Shown here piece after piece: positions 58,973-64,000 of a stretch of DNA of 64,000 bases. The position numbers were made by a program, and so were the translations under genes. Position 1 is the stretch's first letter, and the number at the start of each line of letters is the position of its first letter. Where the stretch lies: positions 124,001-188,000 of the forward strand of contig NZ_LRVM01000001.1 in assembly GCF_001571775.1 (NCBI RefSeq), read 5' to 3'. The DNA comes from Anaerotignum neopropionicum (GTDB lineage Bacteria > Bacillota > Clostridia > Lachnospirales > Anaerotignaceae). The notes below the pieces were generated by a model that had not been told where the DNA came from, made no database searches, and was given only the letters and a program-made list of their open reading frames with translations.

Positions 58973-59914
58973 TTATGCTTCCTCGTTAATATAACCAATA
59001 TTGGTGCGGATTACATCGCAAGAGTGATGGAACGCTGCCATTTCTTCTTCAGTAAGGTTCATTTCATATACTTCCTCAACGCCATTCTTGCCAATGACAC
59101 AAGGCGTGCTGATGAAGAGGTCATTCTGTCCGTATTCGCCGTTTAACTGTGTGCTGCAAGGCATAACTGCCTTTTCATCGTGGAAAATAACGTTTACAAT
59201 TCGTGCAAGGGTGGAGGCAATGCCATATTCTGTGCAACCCTTGCCTGCAAAGGTTACCCAGCCCCCTCTAATTGCTTCCGTTAAAACCGCTTCCTTATCT
59301 ACGTCATATTTTTTATCTTTTTCCATAAGCTCTGGAAGAGGCTTGCCGTTTACCGTTACATGTGACCAAGGAGCCATCTGAGAATCTCCATGCTCGCCCA
59401 TGGTATAAGCCACTAAGGATTTATGGTCAATGCCCATTTCTCTTGCCAAAACGGCTTTAAAGCGGGAGCTGTCCAAGCCTGTGCCTGTGCCGAATACACG
59501 GGATTTATCGAAGCCGGAAAGCTTATGCACCTGTCTTGCAATAATATCACAAGGGTTTGTTATGTTAACAAAAATACCATCAAAGCCTGCATCCACTACC
59601 TGCTTTACAAAGCTGTTTACCATGCCGATGGATACATTCAATTCATCCAAACGGTTATTGCTCTTTGTGATTACACCAACGCTGATTACAACCACGTCAC
59701 AATCCTTTACATCGGCATAGCCGCCGGTGCGAACCTCTACTCTGTGGGGCAGATATGCCACGCTATCTCTTAAATCCTGGCACTCGCTGATTGCTTTTTG
59801 CTCATTAATATCCACCAAAACCAATTCATCCACAATGCCCTGTACCGCCAAGCTGTACGCACAATGGGCACCAACATGTCCAACACCAATGATACCAACA
59901 CTTCTTGTTTTCAT
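58973..59914 (-). CDS. L-2-hydroxyacid dehydrogenase (lactate dehydrogenase family)
   Basis: The 313-residue NAD-dependent enzyme has the dinucleotide motif GIIGVGHVGAHCAYSL, NPCDIIARQV, the TGTGLDSSRFK segment and the catalytic histidine in YTMGEHGDSQ. The active-site loop reads TKSNNRLDELN, in which the glutamine that sets pyruvate specificity in typical L-lactate dehydrogenase is missing; this resembles L-2-hydroxyisocaproate-type enzymes. The neighbour lactate permease favours lactate, so the substrate remains open. Cytoplasmic. ATG 59914 has AGGAGGTC upstream. Confidence 0.88.
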   Translation of the reverse strand: MKTRSVGIIGVGHVGAHCAYSLAVQGIVDELVLVDINEQKAISECQDLRDSVAYLPHRVEVRTGGYADVKDCDVVVISVGVITKSNNRLDELNVSIGMVNSFVKQVVDAGFDGIFVNITNPCDIIARQVHKLSGFDKSRVFGTGTGLDSSRFKAVLAREMGIDHKSLVAYTMGEHGDSQMAPWSHVTVNGKPLPELMEKDKKYDVDKEAVLTEAIRGGWVTFAGKGCTEYGIASTLARIVNVIFHDEKAVMPCSTQLNGEYGQNDLFISTPCVIGKNGVEEVYEMNLTEEEMAAFHHSCDVIRTNIGYINEEA

Positions 59915-59967
59915 TCTAAAGACCTCCTAGTTAGAAATTATATTAGTTTTATTCAAATATAGAATGA

Positions 59968-61494
59968 TTATAATCCAAAACCGGTAAAAAGTATATGGGT
60001 ATAAACCATGCACAAAATCATATAAATTGTTAAAATAACGGCAAATGCCGCCAAAGTGCGCTTTAAAACCTCGCCCTCCCTGCCAATGACACCAACGGTT
60101 GCACAGGCTGCAACAACGTTGTTGGGGCAAATTAGGTTGCCTAAAGACCCGCCGGCATTTTGTCCCGCAAAAACAGTAATGGGGTTCAGCCCCAGCATAT
60201 TTGTTGCGTTCAAATGCATGGGTGCAAACATAATGTTTGAGCCAACCCCTGTGCCCGTAATAAAGGAGCCTGCCGCACCAATGGCAACCGCCGCCGCAGG
60301 ATAAAGGGGCCCTGCCGCATCGGCAATGGTTGTGGCAATGATTTGAATCATACCCGTCTGGCTGTTTTGCATAATATAAGAAACCGTCAATAAAGAGCCC
60401 ATAGTAACCAATACGGGAACCACACGCCTGATCGTCTGGCCCATGGTATCAAAGAAGCCCTCCAGGCTAACGCCCAAAATAACACAGCCAATGCAGGCAC
60501 AAAGGAAAACAACAACGTCTACCCAAACAATATAGCCAAAGGTTGTAAGGATGGAAAAAGGTACGGTATAGCGCACAATGGGAAGCGCACTTACCAACAC
60601 CAAATAAGGAGATAGGGCATGGAAGGAGGAAAAACGGCGTTCTCCGGCGTTCTCCCCTTTATTTTCGCCTTTGTATTGAAACTCCTCAGGCGTTTTAATC
60701 TTTACAACTTTTAAGAAGATGATGGAACAAATGATGGATAACAGCCCTGTGCCTAAGCTTGTAACTTCCGGCCCCACAAAATTGGAAATTGCAAACATAA
60801 TACAGCCTGTGCTAATTCCAGAAAACAGCAGATAAGGAATAATGCCTTTAAAGCCTTTTTTGCCAAAAGCAATCATTACAATTAAAAATGGAATTACAAA
60901 TACGCCAAACATATGAATTCTGCCAACCATGGCGGAATTTAGCGCTGCAGTGCTTACGCCCTGGTCAACCAAATAGGCGCCGCCTGTAATGGTGGTAAGT
61001 CCTGCGCCGCCCCAAGAGCAAGGTGTGGCATCCCCAATAAGGGCAACCACAATGGCAACAATGGGATTAAAGCCCAAGCCTACCAAAAATGGTGCCGCAA
61101 TCGCCGCAGGAGAACCCGCACCTGCCGCACCCTCCAAAAAGATGGGTACCATAAGCCCTACAATAATTAACTGAGCTCTGCGGTCATTTGTAACATTGGC
61201 TAATGTATTTTGTACCTGCTTCATAGCCCCCGATCTTTGCATTAAATTTAACAGCAGGAAGGAAGAAAAAACCAACATAACAATCTTAGAGCCTTCCTTA
61301 ATGCCCTTCCATAAAAGACCATCAATCATTGTAACCGTATCCTTGAATACGACATCCCCAGGAGAGAAATATGTAAACGCCAAAATAATAATATATACAA
61401 GTCCTATGGGCGCTACCTTCATCGCCGGCTTTTTGAGAACAACGATTCCTACCAAAATTAATACCAGGGGGCTAAGTGCCATTACAAAATCCAT
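59968..61494 (-). CDS. lctP: L-lactate permease, LctP family
   Basis: The 508-residue transporter has about 12 helices and the family motifs GSKIVMLVFSSFLLLNLMQRSGAM, FLEGAAGAGSPAAIAAPFLVGLGF and FITGTGVGSNIMFAPMH with QNAGGSLGNLICPNNVVAA. It moves lactate with protons. The start is ATG 61494; the ATG nine bases earlier touches the GAGGAG ribosome site. It precedes the dehydrogenase by 53 bases and likely shares its mRNA. Confidence 0.95.
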   Translation of the reverse strand: MDFVMALSPLVLILVGIVVLKKPAMKVAPIGLVYIIILAFTYFSPGDVVFKDTVTMIDGLLWKGIKEGSKIVMLVFSSFLLLNLMQRSGAMKQVQNTLANVTNDRRAQLIIVGLMVPIFLEGAAGAGSPAAIAAPFLVGLGFNPIVAIVVALIGDATPCSWGGAGLTTITGGAYLVDQGVSTAALNSAMVGRIHMFGVFVIPFLIVMIAFGKKGFKGIIPYLLFSGISTGCIMFAISNFVGPEVTSLGTGLLSIICSIIFLKVVKIKTPEEFQYKGENKGENAGERRFSSFHALSPYLVLVSALPIVRYTVPFSILTTFGYIVWVDVVVFLCACIGCVILGVSLEGFFDTMGQTIRRVVPVLVTMGSLLTVSYIMQNSQTGMIQIIATTIADAAGPLYPAAAVAIGAAGSFITGTGVGSNIMFAPMHLNATNMLGLNPITVFAGQNAGGSLGNLICPNNVVAACATVGVIGREGEVLKRTLAAFAVILTIYMILCMVYTHILFTGFGL

Positions 61495-61544
61495 TATAAC
61501 CATCTCCTCTTTCGCTATTTAAGCTTGTTGTTGTTGTTCCATTT

Positions 61545-61583
61545 CTAAAACAAAAGGACTTACAGCGATCGCCATAAGTCCTT
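61545..61583 (-). terminator. Terminator-like hairpin between the small protein and lctP
   Basis: AAGGACTTA and TAAGTCCTT pair around a 12-base loop, then TTGTTTTAG follows on the minus strand. A second hairpin (AGAGCAAAAGGCTCT) lies just before it. Read-through here would decide how much lctP is made. Confidence 0.65.
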
Positions 61584-61619
61584 TCCTCTTTCTGCACAAG
61601 AGCCTTTTGCTCTTATTTC

Positions 61620-61760
61620 TTATATTGCAGAGGTTTTTCTCACATGACAATCAGCACTATTCTTCTCTTTGGTCAAAATAATCACCACAAGGACCAGAAG
61701 GATAGTGCTAATAATCAGCACAAGACCATATTGAGTTGTTAAATCTGCAACACAATTCAT
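61620..61760 (-). CDS. 46-residue single-TM protein upstream of lctP
   Basis: The frame from ATG 61760 encodes a short N-terminal segment (MNCVADLTTQYG), one hydrophobic helix (about residues 12-30, LVLIISTILLVLVVIIL) and a basic tail (TKEKNSADCHVRK). GAGG lies nine bases before the ATG. It is followed by hairpins and then lctP on the same strand. It could be a small subunit or stabiliser of the permease; that is inference. No family recognised. Confidence 0.6.
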   Translation of the reverse strand: MNCVADLTTQYGLVLIISTILLVLVVIILTKEKNSADCHVRKTSAI

Positions 61761-62085
61761 GGATAAAACCTCGCTTTATTCTTAAAAATGGATTGTGAAA
61801 ACAATACCATGTAATTTTAAAGGTGTCAACTTTGTCTTTTTTTCACTTTTTTTAAAATTGTATATGTTTTTGTACATAAAATTTTCTCTATTGACAAAAA
61901 CACCAATCTTTTTTATTAAAATGTATTTATTTACATACAAAATTTCAAAATATTTTAGAATACTGTATTTTGTATGCTGTTTTTCCTGATTTTTTTCTAC
62001 AAATTATGTACTTAAATAAATACAAATTATGTGAAAAAATGACCCCTGCTACACGATTTTTATGTATAAAATGCGTTCCAAAACC
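61761..62085. other. AT-rich region between the lctP leader and the trxA terminator
   Basis: Very A/T-rich sequence with long T and A tracts; it should hold the promoter of the 46-residue protein and lctP. No gene, RNA or confident promoter pair was identified. Confidence 0.4.
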
Positions 62086-62123
62086 ACAGAAAAGCACCCC
62101 AAGACAGGTGTCTTGGGGTGCTT
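62086..62123 (-). terminator. Terminator of trxA
   Basis: AAGCACCCCAAGACA and TGTCTTGGGGTGCTT pair over 15 bp with a two-base gap, followed on the minus strand by TTCTG; 37 bases after the trxA stop. Confidence 0.85.
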
Positions 62124-62159
62124 CCAAACAAATACCTATGAGGAGTGTATTACCTAGAA

Positions 62160-62477
62160 TCATTTTACAATCTTATCAAGCTTCTGTTTCAAAACGCCGG
62201 GAGGCGTTACCCCAACCACAGCGTCAACGGGTTTTCCATCCTTAAAAATCAACATATTGGGAACGCTCATAATTTGATACTTTTCCGCCAAATCCATTGA
62301 CTCATCAATATCAACCTTAAATACCTTTGCCTTACCTTCATATTCCGCGGAGAGCTGTTCCAAAACAGGCCCCATCATTTTACAAGGGCCACACCATGTA
62401 GCCGAAAAATCAACTAACACAGGAACATTACTATCAAGCACTTCTTTTTGAAATTTATCCGATTTAATTTGCAACAT
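62160..62477 (-). CDS. trxA: Thioredoxin
   Basis: The 105-residue disulfide reductase has the active site WCGPC at residues 28-32 in VDFSATWCGPCKMMGP, the buried aspartate in KVDIDE, and cis-proline MSVPNMLIFKDGKPV. AGGAGG precedes ATG 62477. It is monocistronic, with its own promoter and terminator. No thioredoxin reductase is in the window. Confidence 0.96.
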   Translation of the reverse strand: MLQIKSDKFQKEVLDSNVPVLVDFSATWCGPCKMMGPVLEQLSAEYEGKAKVFKVDIDESMDLAEKYQIMSVPNMLIFKDGKPVDAVVGVTPPGVLKQKLDKIVK

Positions 62478-62536
62478 TTTTCATTCCTCCTTATTTGATT
62501 TTATCCAATCCAATTTGCTTCTATTCTTTTTTTTTG

Positions 62537-62565
62537 AGTATAACACAGATCTCGGAAGAAATCAA
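62537..62565 (-). promoter_or_regulatory. Promoter of trxA
   Basis: TTGATT (62565-62560) and TATACT (62542-62537) with a 17-base spacer on the minus strand, about 60 bases before the ATG. Confidence 0.75.
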
Positions 62566-62709
62566 TAGATTTTACTAAATAATAATTATTATTATTTGGC
62601 TTAATTTTTCCTTTTACTATAGGAATATTTCCAATAGAAACAGGCAATACTGAATAACGAGGATGTTATTCTCCCCCATATAATAACATTCTTTCTACTT
62701 CTTCCCCTT

Positions 62710-62760
62710 AAAAGAGGGTATTCCAAAAGACATAAAATGCCTTGCGGAATACCCTCTTTT
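62710..62760 (-). terminator. Long stem-loop after the gene remnant
   Basis: AAAAGAGGGTATTCC and GGAATACCCTCTTTT pair over 15 bp with a 21-base loop. It is five bases after the stop at 62766 and could act in both directions. Confidence 0.8.
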
Positions 62761-62765
62761 CCTAT

Positions 62766-62975
62766 TTATTTTAGTGCTTCCAATATAAAAACATATGCCT
62801 TCTCCACAGATGGCATATGGCATTTTGCCAAAGCAATGTTTTTCTGGCGGAGTGCCTGCGTAAGGGGATACAACACCTCATAAAACCACTCCATTGATAA
62901 ATTTGCCGCTACGCCCCCAATAATGTATGTGTTGCGTAAAAAGCCGCCTGCTTTTCTTCCACCGCCTATGCCGCT
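62766..62975 (-). pseudogene. C-terminal remnant of a sugar-kinase-like (ROK/BadF-like) gene
   Basis: A 69-codon frame, closed upstream by TAG at 62976-62978 and without a good start, reads GIGGGRKAGGF, NTYIIGGVAAN and ends AKCHMPSVEKAYVFILEALK. The IIGG strand and the final helix with a conserved A-x3-GA-like pattern resemble the end of ROK or BadF-type kinases, which is tentative. It is followed by a strong terminator hairpin, as a true gene end would be, so the front of the gene seems lost. The 62978-63093 stretch has no gene. Confidence 0.4.
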
Positions 62976-63093
62976 CTAAGTATTTGCATATTCGAATCCC
63001 AAGGAAATCGAAATAAAAATTTCTCATATAAAACTTCCTTATTCAAAAACTGTTTTACACCTTTATACAGGTTTACAGCAACAAATTGCAGTT

Positions 63094-64000
63094 TTATTTT
63101 TTTTTGCTTCCTCCATCTCTACACCCACCTTGCCTTGGATAAACCAATCCCTCTATCTCTTCGGAAAATCTACGGAATTCTTGAATTAATATGGGGTTAA
63201 AGGTTCCGCATTCCCCATTGGAAATCATTTCAATTGCCTTTTCGTGGGTATAGGGCGGTTTATAAACCCTTTCACTGGTTAACGCATCATACACATCCGC
63301 CAGGGCAACAATTTGAGCCCATAATGAAATTTCATCTCCCTTTAAGCCATCGGGATAGCCCTTGCCGTCCCATCGTTCGTGATGATGCCTGCAAATATCG
63401 TAGGCATAACGATACACAGAATTGTGATGGATGGTAGGAATCTGATCCAAAAGGTCGCAGCCGCGCACAGTATGGGTCTTCATAATTTCAAATTCCTCCG
63501 TCGTCAATTTCCCCGGCTTATTCAAAATATAATCGGGAATTGCAATTTTCCCCACGTCATGCATGATGGCAGCTGTTGCAATTTTTTCGATTTCCTGTTC
63601 ACGCAGTCCTTTGCCAAAGCTTGTTTTTTTCAAAAGAAACAGTGTTAAATCCTGAATTCTTTTTACATGCTCTCCGCTTTCACAATCACGAAACTCAATG
63701 GCAGTGGCCAATGCACTAATCATGGCATTGTTTAACTCTTGAATTTCCCTTGCCTTTTCCACCAGCTTCTTTTCCTGGAGTGAAACCTGATTGTTTAACT
63801 GATTGCGCATCATACACAGCTCAATAATGCTCTCCATGCGCTTCTTCACAATATGGGCAACAATGGGCCGTTCAATCACATCCATAACCCCTAATTCAAA
63901 GCCACGCAATGTCACTTCTTCTGAACATTCCGCCGTAATTAAAAAAATAGGGACTTTTTTTATGAAATCCCTTTCCTGCAAAGCCTCCAAAACACCAAAC
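63094..64000 (-). CDS. HD-GYP response regulator, N-terminus beyond the window
   Basis: The frame is open to the edge. The visible part starts with the end of a CheY-like receiver (VPIFLITAECSEEVTLRGFELG, then DVIERPI), a linker coiled coil (about 45-85), and a complete HD-GYP domain with HDVGKIAIPDYILNKPGKL, HTVRG and HHERWDGKGYPDGL. HD-GYP proteins degrade cyclic-di-GMP and are controlled by phosphorylation of the receiver. A TTG at 63990 lies within the receiver and is not the start. Confidence 0.93.
   Translation of the reverse strand, partial: FGVLEALQERDFIKKVPIFLITAECSEEVTLRGFELGVMDVIERPIVAHIVKKRMESIIELCMMRNQLNNQVSLQEKKLVEKAREIQELNNAMISALATAIEFRDCESGEHVKRIQDLTLFLLKKTSFGKGLREQEIEKIATAAIMHDVGKIAIPDYILNKPGKLTTEEFEIMKTHTVRGCDLLDQIPTIHHNSVYRYAYDICRHHHERWDGKGYPDGLKGDEISLWAQIVALADVYDALTSERVYKPPYTHEKAIEMISNGECGTFNPILIQEFRRFSEEIEGLVYPRQGGCRDGGSKKK

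Overview
The window reads as chromosome of a low-GC, anaerobic, endospore-forming Clostridia (Lachnospirales-like; an Anaerotignum-type genome would fit, but this is inference). Sporulation and germination genes (spoIIR, a gerA-gerB-gerC operon, spmA-spmB, an AbrB/SpoVT regulator), a complete six-gene Rnf complex, fermentative lactate genes, T-box and TPP leaders and a large Bacillus-type SRP RNA all point this way. No tRNA, rRNA, CRISPR array or intact insertion sequence was seen.

Layout. 0-6 kb: end of a TPP-riboswitch thiamine operon (thiM-thiE), a serine recombinase without its zinc domain, a subtilase lacking its N-terminal half, an FAD-dependent dehydrogenase and gene debris. 6-13 kb: alaS under a T-box leader (specifier GCA), a MocR-type regulator and rpoN. 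13-18 kb: rnfCDGEAB, the membrane ferredoxin:NAD oxidoreductase, behind a leader rich in palindromes. 18-19.4 kb: a small cassette coding a secreted 26-kDa protein and a 63-residue membrane protein. 19.5-29.3 kb: shape and division genes mreBCD, mrdA, minCDE, rodA, followed by mgsA and a DUF1294 protein. 29.3-33.7 kb: spoIIR and the germinant receptor operon. 33.8-40.6 kb: a TolC-family secreted protein and two paralogous surface proteins of about 800 and 740 residues with the same C-terminal stalk (copper amine oxidase N-like) domain. 41-48.6 kb: YihY and an SDR enzyme, a second TPP-riboswitch operon (tenA-thiZXY) for thiamine precursor salvage, and a split ThrE exporter. 48.9-52.7 kb: recR, ybaB, dnaX, the SRP RNA gene ffs and tadA. 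52.7-58.1 kb: a lipoprotein with calcium-loop-like repeats, spmAB, abrB and a MoxR/VWA pair. 58.9-64 kb: a 2-hydroxyacid (lactate) dehydrogenase, lactate permease preceded by an unlisted 46-residue membrane protein, thioredoxin, a sugar-kinase-like gene remnant and an HD-GYP response regulator cut by the window edge.

How it fits together. Two separate TPP-controlled operons salvage both halves of thiamine (hydroxyethylthiazole by ThiM; pyrimidine by TenA and ThiXYZ; joining by ThiE). Rnf, lactate dehydrogenase and lactate permease describe an anaerobic redox economy. The intergenic spaces hold a mosaic family of short palindromic modules that recur in different order and orientation at seven or more places. 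The most interesting uncharacterised protein-coding element is the secreted-protein/small-membrane-protein pair at 18.3-19.3 kb, which has the layout of a bacteriocin or toxin with its immunity protein, although sequence alone does not prove that.
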